In this document: one piece after another, positions 21,640 through 31,132 of the stretch
Position numbering within the stretch: the first letter of the stretch is position 1
How the letters are laid out: every line of letters starts with the position of its first letter
Assembly (NCBI GenBank): GCA_016936955.1
Contig: JAFGWW010000024.1
Span: 1-33,164 of the forward strand
DNA from: Planctomycetota bacterium
GTDB taxonomy: Bacteria > Planctomycetota > SZUA-567
Length of the DNA: 33,164 bases
Direction: 5' to 3'
Notes under the pieces: generated by a model
Databases searched by the model: none
What the model was told of the DNA's origin: nothing
What the model saw: only the letters and a program-made list of their open reading frames with translations
Translations under genes and position numbers: made by a program

Positions 21640-22962
21640 TTACTCCTCGATGCGCAGCGAGATGGGCTGGCCATGCATAAAGTCCATCTCCGAAATTTCG
21701 GCGAGGGCGGCAAGGATATCCCCTTCGCGCGCCACATGGGAAACCATGACTACGGTGACCGCTTCGTCGTCGCCCTCCTCCTCGTCGGGAAGTTCGAGCT
21801 GCATCATGGATGCGATGCTGACCTCGTGTTTGCCGAGGGCGGTGGTGATCAGGCCGAGAACGCCGGGGCGGTCGGCGAGGCTGAAGCGCAGATAATAACG
21901 GGTGCAGTAATCGTTGCTGTCAGCAAGTTCGTACTTGTTACTTTCATCAGGCGTCCATGCCGGGCTGGCCGCGCCCGCGAGGGAACGGGCAACCTGCACG
22001 ATATCGGCGACCACCGCATTGGCTGTAGGCTCGCGACCCGCGCCGCGACCGTAATACATCGATTCCTTGACCACGTCGCCGTAAAGGGAGACAGCGTTCA
22101 TGCTGCCGAGAACATTGGCGAGGGGGTGCTCCATGCTGAGCAATGCCGGATGAACCGAGAGGAAAAGTTTCTTCTCTTCCGGAACGGGGCGCGCCACGGC
22201 AAGAAGCTTGACCGTATAACCCATGGTCTGGGCGAAGTGGATGTCGATAAGGTCGATGCCTGTAATGCCCTGAATTTTCAGCTCGGGGAAATCAACCCAG
22301 GTTCCGAAAGCGAGAGCCGAGAGCAGGGCGAGCTTGTGGCCCGTGTCGATGCCCTCGACATCAAAGGTCGGGTCGGCTTCGGCATATCCCAGGCGCTGCG
22401 CTTCGGCGAGGCAGCTTTCGTAAGGCACGCCCTTGTCGATCATCTCGGTAAGGATGTAATTGCAGGTTCCGTTCATGATGCCGAGGAGGGACTCGATATT
22501 GCTTGCCACCAGTCCTTCGCGGAGGGCGATGATAATCGGGATGCCGCCAGCCACCGCCGCCTCGAAAGCGAGGGGGATCTGGTTTTTCTTGGCGATATCA
22601 AAGAGGGGCCTGCCCTTCTCGGCGAGGAGGGCTTTATTGGCGGTTACCACCGCCTTGCCGTTTTCAAGGGCTGACTTGACGATATCGTTGGCAATGCCCA
22701 TTCCGCCCACCAGCTCGACCACGATATCAATATCCGGGTCTTCGGTGATTTTCCGGAAGTCGTCTACATACATATCTTCGCTGGCGCCGGCGGCAAGGAC
22801 GGCTTCCTTGTTGAGGTCCGCAACCTTGGCGAGCTTGATCGATACTCCGCCGCGGCTCTCGAGGAGGTCGGCGCGGTTGATAAGTATGTCTATGGTACCG
22901 CCGCCGACAGTCCCGGCTCCGACAATACCCACGCGGCAAACAGCCTTGTTCATCTTATTCAT
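21640..22962 (-). CDS. hom: Homoserine dehydrogenase
   Basis: CRVGIVGAGTVGGGT nucleotide-binding motif, VVTANKALLAEKG, GGIPIIIALREGL, NGTCNYILTEM, GYAEADPTFDVEGIDTGHKLALLSALAFG, plus a C-terminal ACT-like region. AAAGGA precedes ATG 22962. Confidence 0.96.
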   Translation of the reverse strand: MNKMNKAVCRVGIVGAGTVGGGTIDILINRADLLESRGGVSIKLAKVADLNKEAVLAAGASEDMYVDDFRKITEDPDIDIVVELVGGMGIANDIVKSALENGKAVVTANKALLAEKGRPLFDIAKKNQIPLAFEAAVAGGIPIIIALREGLVASNIESLLGIMNGTCNYILTEMIDKGVPYESCLAEAQRLGYAEADPTFDVEGIDTGHKLALLSALAFGTWVDFPELKIQGITGIDLIDIHFAQTMGYTVKLLAVARPVPEEKKLFLSVHPALLSMEHPLANVLGSMNAVSLYGDVVKESMYYGRGAGREPTANAVVADIVQVARSLAGAASPAWTPDESNKYELADSNDYCTRYYLRFSLADRPGVLGLITTALGKHEVSIASMMQLELPDEEEGDDEAVTVVMVSHVAREGDILAALAEISEMDFMHGQPISLRIEE

Positions 22963-23129
22963 GTCCTTTCGTGCAACTGATCCGCAAAGAGCGGTTAAAA
23001 TACACCACGGTTTCTTCATGGGCCTGCGACGGGCATGAAGCAAATATCAGCAGGGATATATATACGAAACGAAGGTCAAATAAAACAGGCTTTTTCCGAG
23101 GTTTCGCACGCCTGCTTTAGGGCTTGGCG

Positions 23130-23375
23130 TTATTCGCTGAAAAGGTCCAGGAATTTCTCGGCCCTGTCCGCGCCGGAACCCTTTAAAATATCCAGAGCCG
23201 CGAGGAGTTTCGCAGTCCGCGGGTCGGCGAGGGCATCCGCCCCGCCATCGGCGCGCTCGATCCTGTCCAGCGTGGCCGCCGCTTCGAGAAGGTTACACCT
23301 GATGTCGAGGAAATACATATCCAGTAGCTCGGCGGCTTTCTTCGGAGCGGGAAGGCTTTTTTTATTTTCAGACAT
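23130..23375 (-). CDS. Hypothetical 81-aa protein
   Basis: MSENKKSLPAPKKAAELLDMYFLDIRCNLLEAAATLDRIERADGGAD...FLDLFSE: amphipathic helical composition, not overlapped by another gene. Confidence 0.5.
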   Translation of the reverse strand: MSENKKSLPAPKKAAELLDMYFLDIRCNLLEAAATLDRIERADGGADALADPRTAKLLAALDILKGSGADRAEKFLDLFSE

Positions 23376-23721
23376 AACAGTTCCCCTTACATGAACCGGA
23401 CAGCCGGAATCCTCTCAACATATTATCAGGAAAGCCTGAAAAAGAGAAGGAAATCGGCTTTTTATTATCCATAACCTTATATTCTTACGGGAGTTGCCTC
23501 CAAGAGCAACCCAAAAGGGAGAAAAAAGGGAAAAGTTATATTAAATGAAACCACCATGTTCGGCAGAAGCACCGCCTTTTAATTCTAAATATCATCATAA
23601 TGAAACTGATATTTTATGTTTGACTATATTACTCCGAATTAGGTAGGCTTATATATATTCTGAAACCGGAGGTAGGCAAAATGTATTATCCGGTGAGCCT
23701 TTTCCAGCGTGATATACAACA

Positions 23722-24471
23722 ATGAAATTTGAAAAGACAACGTGGCTTGATTCAGTCGATTCGACCAACACTTATCTTCGGGCGATGCTCGAGGCTGACC
23801 CTTCCATTCCTTCCGGTACTGTTATAGCAGCAAAAGAGCAGACAGCCGGGCGGGGGCAGTTCGGCCGGACATGGCTTGCAACCCCGGGACAGAACCTGAC
23901 CTTTTCATTCCTTCTTAAAACAGAAGTCGATCTTGCGTGGGTGCCCTCATTGCCCATGGCGATTGCCCTTGCGGTGAGCGAGACCCTCTCGGCTTTCGGG
24001 GTGAACGCACAGGTGAAGTGGCCCAACGATGTTCTGGTAGGCAACCGGAAAATCTGCGGCATTCTGGTGGACAACATCTACTCGAAAAACCAGATTGTGC
24101 TGATCAGTGGGATCGGGCTGAATGTAAACATGCCTGAGGAAGAGGCGGAGAAGATTGACCGCCCCGCAACCTCAATCCTGATCGAGACCGGCGTGACGCA
24201 ACAGGTGGAGGTTGTGCTTGATGCCCTTCTCAAACGCCTTCCGTCCTGGATCGGGCGTTGGAGCGAAGGGGGCTTTCCTGAAATCAAGAAAGACTGGATC
24301 GCCTGCGCCGCCGGGCTCGGACACAGGGCGATAGTCCGCCAGCGCCTGAGAAAACTCGAGGGTATTCTCGAAGATTTCGGCGAGAACGGCGAACTGATCC
24401 TCAAAGAGGAAAACGGCCAGCGGCGCATGGTCTGGACCGGTGACCTCGAGACCAACGGCTCGGTTGCATAA
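23722..24471 (+). CDS. birA: Biotin--[acetyl-CoA-carboxylase] ligase (no HTH domain)
   Basis: DSVDSTNTYLR, AAKEQTAGRGQFGRTWLATPGQNLTFSFLL, VKWPNDVLVGNRKICGILVDN. Confidence 0.93.
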   Translation: MKFEKTTWLDSVDSTNTYLRAMLEADPSIPSGTVIAAKEQTAGRGQFGRTWLATPGQNLTFSFLLKTEVDLAWVPSLPMAIALAVSETLSAFGVNAQVKWPNDVLVGNRKICGILVDNIYSKNQIVLISGIGLNVNMPEEEAEKIDRPATSILIETGVTQQVEVVLDALLKRLPSWIGRWSEGGFPEIKKDWIACAAGLGHRAIVRQRLRKLEGILEDFGENGELILKEENGQRRMVWTGDLETNGSVA

Positions 24472-24569
24472 AAACCGGGATAAGGCTATCTCCCGAATAA
24501 CCCGAATATCCTGAATACCTCAGCCATTTCAATAAACACCTATACACGAAAGGCACAAATAAGGATTAT

Positions 24570-24586
24570 AATTCCTTTAAGGAATT
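24570..24586. promoter_or_regulatory. Perfect palindromic candidate operator
   Basis: AATTCCTT-T-AAGGAATT, 7 bp upstream of a -35 element. Confidence 0.5.
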
Positions 24587-24593
24587 TATTTAT

Positions 24594-24623
24594 TTGACCT
24601 GTGCCGAATAAGGTGCATATATA
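24594..24623 (+). promoter_or_regulatory. Sigma70-like promoter
   Basis: TTGACC-N18-TATATA upstream of the ferritin-like gene. Confidence 0.5.
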
Positions 24624-24701
24624 AATACAGAGGGAATCCTCGCAGCTTGGGAGGTATTGTAACAAGTGGGAAATGAAAACACAGAGAGAAGGAAAAGCGT
24701 A

Positions 24702-25202
24702 ATGGGCGAGACGCTCCCCCTGAAGGAGGCGTTGCCGGATCTTCTCAGCATCCAGCTTCTGGCTTCGGATGTTTATGCCACCTTTTTCAAATGTGCCGAA
24801 GGCGAGGAGAAGGAGGTCTGGGCAAATATGCTGCAGCAGGAGTTGGGGCATGTGAAGTTTGTGGCCATGATGATGGAGGAGAAGAACGTTCCCGACATCG
24901 TACTGCCGGTGGTGAAGACCGAGGTTTTCCGCGACCTCTGCCTCCGCGCCCGCACTTACGCAACCGAATCGGCTTTCGAGCGTACCCTCTGGGCCCTTCG
25001 TCTTGAACACGCGCAGATCGACTTCGGGGTCGAGGCCCTCGCGGTCCGTAGCATCGGTGACGCCCCGAATACACCCGTTTATCCGGGGCCGGTGGAGAGC
25101 CATTACGCCGATCTTCTCAAGTGGGCGGCAAGATACCGCGGCGCCCGCGAGATCTCGGTTCAGATTGCCAGAATCGAAGAGCACCTTCCGCACAAGAACT
25201 GA
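24702..25202 (+). CDS. Ferritin-like/rubrerythrin-like four-helix protein, putative
   Basis: ANMLQQELGHVKFVAMMMEEKN (ExxH) and FERTLWALRLEHAQIDFG suggest a diiron-type helical bundle. ATG 24702 follows GAAGGAAA; the track GTG at 24666 is probably too early. Confidence 0.6.
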   Translation: MGETLPLKEALPDLLSIQLLASDVYATFFKCAEGEEKEVWANMLQQELGHVKFVAMMMEEKNVPDIVLPVVKTEVFRDLCLRARTYATESAFERTLWALRLEHAQIDFGVEALAVRSIGDAPNTPVYPGPVESHYADLLKWAARYRGAREISVQIARIEEHLPHKN

Positions 25203-25227
25203 GAGCGGGAAACAGGGATGATAAATT

Positions 25228-25257
25228 AAAACCCCGGCTTTAAGGGCCGGGGTTTTT
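25228..25257. terminator. Bidirectional rho-independent terminator
   Basis: AAAACCCCGGC-tttaagg-GCCGGGGTTTTT between convergent genes. Confidence 0.85.
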
Positions 25258-25284
25258 CATACTTTCAAAAAAGTACGGGGCGCA

Positions 25285-26658
25285 TCAACTCTCGCCTTCC
25301 AGAACAAGGGCGGCCTTGGCGAAATATTCGTCGCAGAGCATACCGAGGTGGGAGTCGATAAGGCCGGAGGAGGATTTTCTGATGGTATTGAACTCAAGAA
25401 GATAATCCCGCGCCTTCTTCTCCGATTCGAGCCGCTTGGCCAGAGCGACAGCGAGGAAATATGTATAGAGGAACTGGGCGCCGCTGAAAGAGCCGATGTT
25501 CTGCTTCACGATATCGTAAGCCCGGCCGAGATAAATCTTCTCCGTATCGACGGTGCGGTAGCGACGCTGGATCTGGGCGAGTTTTAGGTTGTAGATTATC
25601 AGGCGGAAACCCCAGCTCGAGAACATTGCCCGGTCGCTTTCATAAAAAGTACGGGCTGTCATGAGGGCGAGTTCATAACTCACCATGGCTTCGCGCACGC
25701 CGCGTTCGTGGGAGAAAAGAAGTTCCTGATCCGGCAGGGTGGCAACAAGGGCCTTTCGCACGTCGAGGCCGAAAGCCAGCATCTCTTTCACGCTTTTCCG
25801 GATGGTGAAAAAGCCGGTGGTTTTGGAGCGGTTGGCACCGGGTAAAAAGTTCTCCGGCGAATTGGTTGCAAAACAGCACTCCGGGCAGACATGAACCTCT
25901 TGCAGCGTATAGTCGATCGGGGCGTATCCGTTCTGCCCCCTTTCATAAACAGTTATGCCGAACTCGTCGCGCCCAAAAACCTGCGCACCCTTTTTCAGGA
26001 AGAAGAGGGGGAAAGCCTCCTTGCAGTCATGGGCGGGGCAGAAAACATTACGGACGAAAAGGGGCTGCTTGCCCTCTGGCAGGCTTTCCGGAAGAGAGAC
26101 CGCAGGCTCGATCTCTTTGGTGGCATCGTCCTGCTTTGGGTCTTCAGGCTTGCGGTTGAACATGGTCTCGATAATTTCGGCCGGCCGGTCCATGACGATG
26201 GTGGCGGAATTGAAGAGGCCAGTCTCGTCGGTATCCATGACCGAACCGCTGTTCATTTTATTATAAAGCTGGTCATAGCTGTTCTCGAGATCGGCGATTC
26301 TCCGGTTGGCCTTCTCGAGACGGCGGGCCAGAGTGCGCATCAGCATGGTGGGGAATTCGGGAATTTTTTTGGTGATAAGGTTGACCTCGGCGCGGGGGAT
26401 TACAATAAGCTCCGCCTCGGTTGTGGTAGCGACGGTTGTGGTATGGGGGGAATTCAGGATCAGTGCCATCTCGCCAAGGATGGAGCCCGGCTCGGTTACA
26501 TCGCCCACAAGGAAACCGTCTTTCGAGACTTCCAGCGTGCCGCTGATAAGGATGCTGATATTACCGTCATGGCCGCCCTGATTATAAACGTGTTTACCCT
26601 TCGGAAAAACTTTCCGGAAAGGGATAAAGGCGGTATCTTCGTAAAAAGGCAGCGACAT
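25285..26658 (-). CDS. Cyclic-nucleotide-binding (CAP-like) domain protein with DUF2225-like C-terminal region
   Basis: CNBD: FPKGKHVYNQGGHDGNISILISGTLEVSKDGFLVGDVTEPGSILGEMALILNSPHTTTVATTTEAELIVI. C-terminal part has cysteine pairs (FCPAHDC, VHVCPECCFATNSPENF) and a repetitive helical tail. Confidence 0.8.
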   Translation of the reverse strand: MSLPFYEDTAFIPFRKVFPKGKHVYNQGGHDGNISILISGTLEVSKDGFLVGDVTEPGSILGEMALILNSPHTTTVATTTEAELIVIPRAEVNLITKKIPEFPTMLMRTLARRLEKANRRIADLENSYDQLYNKMNSGSVMDTDETGLFNSATIVMDRPAEIIETMFNRKPEDPKQDDATKEIEPAVSLPESLPEGKQPLFVRNVFCPAHDCKEAFPLFFLKKGAQVFGRDEFGITVYERGQNGYAPIDYTLQEVHVCPECCFATNSPENFLPGANRSKTTGFFTIRKSVKEMLAFGLDVRKALVATLPDQELLFSHERGVREAMVSYELALMTARTFYESDRAMFSSWGFRLIIYNLKLAQIQRRYRTVDTEKIYLGRAYDIVKQNIGSFSGAQFLYTYFLAVALAKRLESEKKARDYLLEFNTIRKSSSGLIDSHLGMLCDEYFAKAALVLEGES

Positions 26659-26814
26659 AAATTATCTCTGAAAAAACGAATTACCCGGAAGATATTTTAT
26701 AGGGAGCGCCCATGGCAGGCAAGCCATAATCTTGCGGTTTGCGTGTAAGAACGCGGCAGCCGGTCAAACCGCTATATTTTCCTGTACGGAGGTATGTTAC
26801 GCCATCGCGGTTTT

Positions 26815-26887
26815 CCGTTCGTGCTGAGTTTGTCGAAGTACTTGGCGGAAAACTCTGTTCACCCTTCGACAGGCTCAGGGCGAACGG
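26815..26887. repeat. Palindromic intergenic repeat, copy 1
   Basis: CCGTTCGTGCTGAGTTTGTCGAAG...CTTCGACAGGCTCAGGGCGAACGG imperfect inverted repeat, matching copy 2 at 32418-32486. Confidence 0.85.
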
Positions 26888-26915
26888 GAAAGGCGCTCCA
26901 CTTTTGCGGCGGCGG

Positions 26916-29852
26916 TTATCTGTTAAGGTTGGCAGAGAGTTTCTGGGAAAGGTCGAGGAAGCGGAAAGGCTTGTGGATAAAGCCCAGCGCCCCGGCGTCG
27001 ATCACATCTTGGGCTTCGCCGTTTATGGTATACCCACTGGCAATAATGACCTTAACCTCCGGGTTGATCTCCCGGAGAAGGGAAAACATCTTCTTCCCGC
27101 CGTATATGGGCATGATCATGTCGAGAATGATAAGATCGATTGTCTGGTAATTATCCCTGTAAAAAGCGAGGGCTTCATTCTCGTTGTTGAAAGAACTTAC
27201 CTTGTAGCCAAGCTCGTCCAGCATCTCGCAGCCAAGCTCGCGGATCATCTCTTCATCATCAATCAGGAGCAGGTGGTACTCGGCGGTAGCTTTTGTAATT
27301 TCCGGAACCAGGGAAGCTCTATTCTCCCCGCCTTTCTTATGGGGGAGATAGATATTGAAGGTGGTGCCGTGCTGTTCTTCGCTGTATACGTTGATAAAAC
27401 CGTTATGGCTTTTGACCGTGCCGTAAACCGCGGCAAGACCCATGCCGGTTCCCTTCCCGCTCGGTTTGGTGGTGAAGAAGGGCTCGAAGATATGGGGCAA
27501 ATTGTTTTTTGAGATACCGCTTCCCGTATCGCTTACGCATATTTTCAGATACTCGCCGGAGAGGACCTGATACGACTTGGCTTTCGCGAATTTCTCGTCG
27601 AGGTAGACGTTCTCCGTCCAGAACATAAGCTTGCCACCGTCGGTCATGGCGTCGCGGGCGTTGATAGCGAGATTGAGGATTGCGTTCTGGATCTGGGTGG
27701 AGTCGGCAAGGGTGATGGGGTCGGTGGCATCCAGCCTGCTCTCGATCTGAATACGCTTGTCGATGCTGCGGGAGAGGATGCCGATTACCTCGTCTATAAT
27801 ATCGTGCATATTTGTTGGCAACAGAACCAGATTGCCTTTCCGGGAAAAGGCGAGAAGCTTTTCAGTAAGGTCACCCGCGCGTTTTGAAGCCAGCAGTATA
27901 TTGTTTGCGTATTTTTCTATTCTCGAATCGGTGGAGTGGTTGACGATCATCTCGGAATAGCCCATGATGCCGGCGAGTTGGTTGTTGAAGTCGTGGGCAA
28001 TGCCGCCCGCGAGCTGGCCGATTACCTGCATCTTCTCCGATTGCAGGAGCTGGGCTTCCATCTTCTTTCTCTCGGAGATGTCCATTGCCGAGAAGGTGAC
28101 GCCTTTCTCCCAGTCATCGGGGTCGATTGGGGTGGAGCTGAGGATGAGATCAATGATTTCACCATCCTTCTTTCTCCATTTCGTTTCTACCGTTCCCGTG
28201 CCGAATTCCTTGATCTGGGCGTATTTTTCCTTTCCAACGTATTCATAATCCTCGTCGGTGGGATAGAAAATGCGGGATGACTGGCCGATAAGTTCTTCTT
28301 TGGAATAGCCGGTCATTTTACAGACCAGGCTGTTTACCTCCTGAATAACGCGGTTTGTCACCACGCCGATTCCGACAGGGGCGGCGGCGAAGATGCTTTC
28401 CAGCCGGTTGCTTTTTTCCCGGGCTTCGTTCTGCGCATCTATCATCCCGGTTATGTCGTTGAAAATTACGGCAAACTTTCCGGGTTCGGTTCTGAAGGCG
28501 CTGACCCTGAAATATTTTCCGATCTCGGCCGAAAGCAAATCAAACTGTATCGGCTCGCCGCTTAATGTAACGGCTCCGTAACGTTCGATCCATTCCTTCT
28601 CGGTGTTAGGCAAAATCTGACGAACCGTCTTGCCGATAATTTCCTCAGCCTTCAGCCCTGTCATTTTCTCGAAAGCGGGATTGACCCTCAGAAAGCGGTA
28701 GTCTTTCGGCTTGCCGGCTTCGTCTACTATAAGTTCGTGCAGGGCGTAGCCGGAAACCATATTGGTGAAAAGGCTGTGGTACTCGCCCTCGCTTTTCCTT
28801 ATGGCATCCTGCATGGCATATTCTTCCGTAACGTCACGGAAGACAAGCACCACCCCGGCGATCTTGCCTGAGTCGGTCATAATGGGTGCGGCGCTGTCGG
28901 CGATCTGTTTTTCCTCGCCGGTTTTGGAGATCAGAATGGTGTGGTTGGCGAGGCCGACTATCTTGCCGGTCTTCAAAACCCTGAAGATCGGGTTTTCAAC
29001 CGTCTGGCGCGTGTCAGCATTTACGATATTGAAGATCATGGTCAGGGGCAGGCCGAGAGCTTCTTCCATGCTCCACCCGGTAAGGTGCTGGGCGACCGGA
29101 TTGAGATTGGCCACCCTTCCCTCAAGATCGGTCGCGATAACCCCGTCGCCAATAGAACTCAGGGTTGTACGGAGTTGTTCTTCGCTGTTTTTGAGGGCTT
29201 CCAGGATGGAGTTGCGCTCCTGGGTCTGCTGGTGCGAGTGGATTACAAAAGAAAGGCACTGGGCGATTTCAGTGAAGATCATCTGTTCGAGAGGGGTCAG
29301 AACCTTCTGGGGAATCGCCGCGCAGAGCGCGCCCAGAATTTTACCGTTATATTCCAGGCGCATGGAGAGGCCTGTCATATCACTGTAATATCCCGCAAGG
29401 GGGCAGGTGGTGCATTGTTCTTCCGGATTGGTCATGGTAAAGAGTTCACCGGATTTGATTGTGCTTCTGCAACAATTGACCAACCCGTCTTCGACAATAT
29501 GGCCCTCAAGCGGCGAAAACCAGCTTCCGGAACCGGAATGGTACGTTTCCTTTACCCTGAGATTATCATCAACAAGCACAACCCATGTGTTGTAATACCC
29601 GTGGTTGGTATTCATCAGATCACAGGCTTCGGTGAGGAAGGTGGCCTTGTCGGGGCGGCTGGCTATGAGTTTGTTCAGGGCCCGGAAAATTTCCATGATA
29701 GCCCCCTGCCGTTCAGGGTGCAGACTGCTATCATGATCCGACAGTTTTTTACGCATGCCGTGGTAGCCCTGTGGTTTGTTATTCATTGAATAAAGATATC
29801 CAAAGCCCTTCCCCGCAGTTACTAACATACAGGGCATTTGCACATTGCGCAA
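26916..29852 (-). CDS. Multi-PAS hybrid sensor histidine kinase with C-terminal receiver domain
   Basis: PAS blocks (LRTTLSSIGDGVIATDLEGRVANLNPVAQHLTGW and others), H-box IGQLAGGIAHDFNNQLAGIMGYSEMI, G-box GKGTGMGLAAVYGTVKSHNG, receiver LLLIDDEEMIRELG...LIILDMIMP...KPF. N-terminus uncertain (possible internal Met). Confidence 0.93.
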   Translation of the reverse strand: MRNVQMPCMLVTAGKGFGYLYSMNNKPQGYHGMRKKLSDHDSSLHPERQGAIMEIFRALNKLIASRPDKATFLTEACDLMNTNHGYYNTWVVLVDDNLRVKETYHSGSGSWFSPLEGHIVEDGLVNCCRSTIKSGELFTMTNPEEQCTTCPLAGYYSDMTGLSMRLEYNGKILGALCAAIPQKVLTPLEQMIFTEIAQCLSFVIHSHQQTQERNSILEALKNSEEQLRTTLSSIGDGVIATDLEGRVANLNPVAQHLTGWSMEEALGLPLTMIFNIVNADTRQTVENPIFRVLKTGKIVGLANHTILISKTGEEKQIADSAAPIMTDSGKIAGVVLVFRDVTEEYAMQDAIRKSEGEYHSLFTNMVSGYALHELIVDEAGKPKDYRFLRVNPAFEKMTGLKAEEIIGKTVRQILPNTEKEWIERYGAVTLSGEPIQFDLLSAEIGKYFRVSAFRTEPGKFAVIFNDITGMIDAQNEAREKSNRLESIFAAAPVGIGVVTNRVIQEVNSLVCKMTGYSKEELIGQSSRIFYPTDEDYEYVGKEKYAQIKEFGTGTVETKWRKKDGEIIDLILSSTPIDPDDWEKGVTFSAMDISERKKMEAQLLQSEKMQVIGQLAGGIAHDFNNQLAGIMGYSEMIVNHSTDSRIEKYANNILLASKRAGDLTEKLLAFSRKGNLVLLPTNMHDIIDEVIGILSRSIDKRIQIESRLDATDPITLADSTQIQNAILNLAINARDAMTDGGKLMFWTENVYLDEKFAKAKSYQVLSGEYLKICVSDTGSGISKNNLPHIFEPFFTTKPSGKGTGMGLAAVYGTVKSHNGFINVYSEEQHGTTFNIYLPHKKGGENRASLVPEITKATAEYHLLLIDDEEMIRELGCEMLDELGYKVSSFNNENEALAFYRDNYQTIDLIILDMIMPIYGGKKMFSLLREINPEVKVIIASGYTINGEAQDVIDAGALGFIHKPFRFLDLSQKLSANLNR

Positions 29853-30126
29853 GTTTTGTTTATATCATATAAGCGCCAGAAGATCGGTGGATTATCTGGT
29901 GATAACCTGCGTTGAAAAGGAAAGTCATTTCAAAGCGCTAACTTGAATCTAGCAGAAAGACAGGATACGCTATGGATAATCGGTATAAACATTCCAAGGG
30001 CAAGGACTACAACAATATCTGATCCGCGTAAGTTACATATATGGATGTAGTTGCAAGAGAGGAAAGAAGCCGGAAAATAAAATCCGTATCATATATTTCA
30101 AGACATTTATCCCGGAATTATTTTAG

Positions 30127-31011
30127 TCACTTCTTACCGTAAATGCTCCTGTAACGCCCCGGGTTCATGCCTGTATATTTCCTGAAACAGTTAGCAAAAT
30201 ACTGGCTGCTGGAATAGCCAAGTTCCATTGCAATATGGGTTATAGGCAGCTTGCTGTTCCTTAACATGTGGCGCGCCCGTTCACAACGCATGCGGTTTAT
30301 ATAGTCGGCCGGGGTCTGGCCCGTTTCCTTGCGGAAAAGCTCGTAAAACCTGCTCGGCCGCAACCCAGCCTGGCTGGCCACCTCTTCAACCTGCAAAGGG
30401 GAGTCGAGATGGGCGGCAATATAATCAAGAATATCGGCAATCGCCGCGTTTCCAGTTCGAGAGCGGTGAGTGTCGAAAGCGGAAACCATGTCCACAAGGA
30501 ACTGAAGCAGAAGCAGGCGTAGCCGGTGGGTGTAAAGGCTGTTTTTTTGGTTATTGGCGTATTCCCGGCAGATTTTCCATAATTCCGCAAAACGGGCTTC
30601 CATCTCCGGATCGGCCGGGAGGACACAGTTTCCCGCCTTCTCCATCTTGCCCTTGAAATCGGCAAGGTCTTTTCTGGAGAAGGTGGTATGGCATTCGGCC
30701 TTTGGCGCCAGAGGGTCGACCACCATCCAGAAAAGCTTGCAGGGGCGGATGATATTGAATTCTCCCGAATGCCTGACCCTGTCGGCCATAATGGAAAAAT
30801 CCCCACCGCTAAGGCGCAGATCCGGACCGTTGACCACCTTCCAGCAGACCTCGCCTGAATAAACATAAGTGAACTCAAAGCCGGGGTTGTGGTGCTCACC
30901 CAGAGGGTTGGGCAGGAGGATATTATTGATTCCCGCCTCAGGAATCAGGGGCAGGCCTAAAGCTTTGGTGCCGAGAAAGTATTTCTCCTCGGATTGCTTT
31001 TTTGAAGGCAT
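30127..31011 (-). CDS. AraC-family transcriptional regulator
   Basis: Two HTHs: LQVEEVASQAGLRPSRFYELFRKETGQTPADYINRMRCERARHMLRNSKLPITHIAMELGYSSSQYFANCFRKYTGMNPGRYR. ATG 31011 preceded by CGGAGGATTTTACAC. Confidence 0.93.
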   Translation of the reverse strand: MPSKKQSEEKYFLGTKALGLPLIPEAGINNILLPNPLGEHHNPGFEFTYVYSGEVCWKVVNGPDLRLSGGDFSIMADRVRHSGEFNIIRPCKLFWMVVDPLAPKAECHTTFSRKDLADFKGKMEKAGNCVLPADPEMEARFAELWKICREYANNQKNSLYTHRLRLLLLQFLVDMVSAFDTHRSRTGNAAIADILDYIAAHLDSPLQVEEVASQAGLRPSRFYELFRKETGQTPADYINRMRCERARHMLRNSKLPITHIAMELGYSSSQYFANCFRKYTGMNPGRYRSIYGKK

Positions 31012-31132
31012 GTGTAAAATCCTCCGGCGGATCATTACGGACGCATTAGCCGGATTTCATAATATACTCCAGTCGTGCAGGAACAAGAAAAATCCCGACC
31101 GGGAAAACTTCAGACACAAGCGGAGATAAAAA

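Noticed and set aside
21457-22674. 405-aa plus-strand ORF
   Set aside because: Antisense to hom and apgM-like genes, which have unmistakable conserved motifs.
23490-23525. Riboswitch or attenuator from GTTGC-N8-GCAAC upstream of birA
   Set aside because: Short 5-bp stem, no recognisable aptamer and no poly-U tract.
24540-25193. 217-aa minus-strand ORF
   Set aside because: Antisense to the ferritin-like CDS, which has an SD, a promoter and a terminator.
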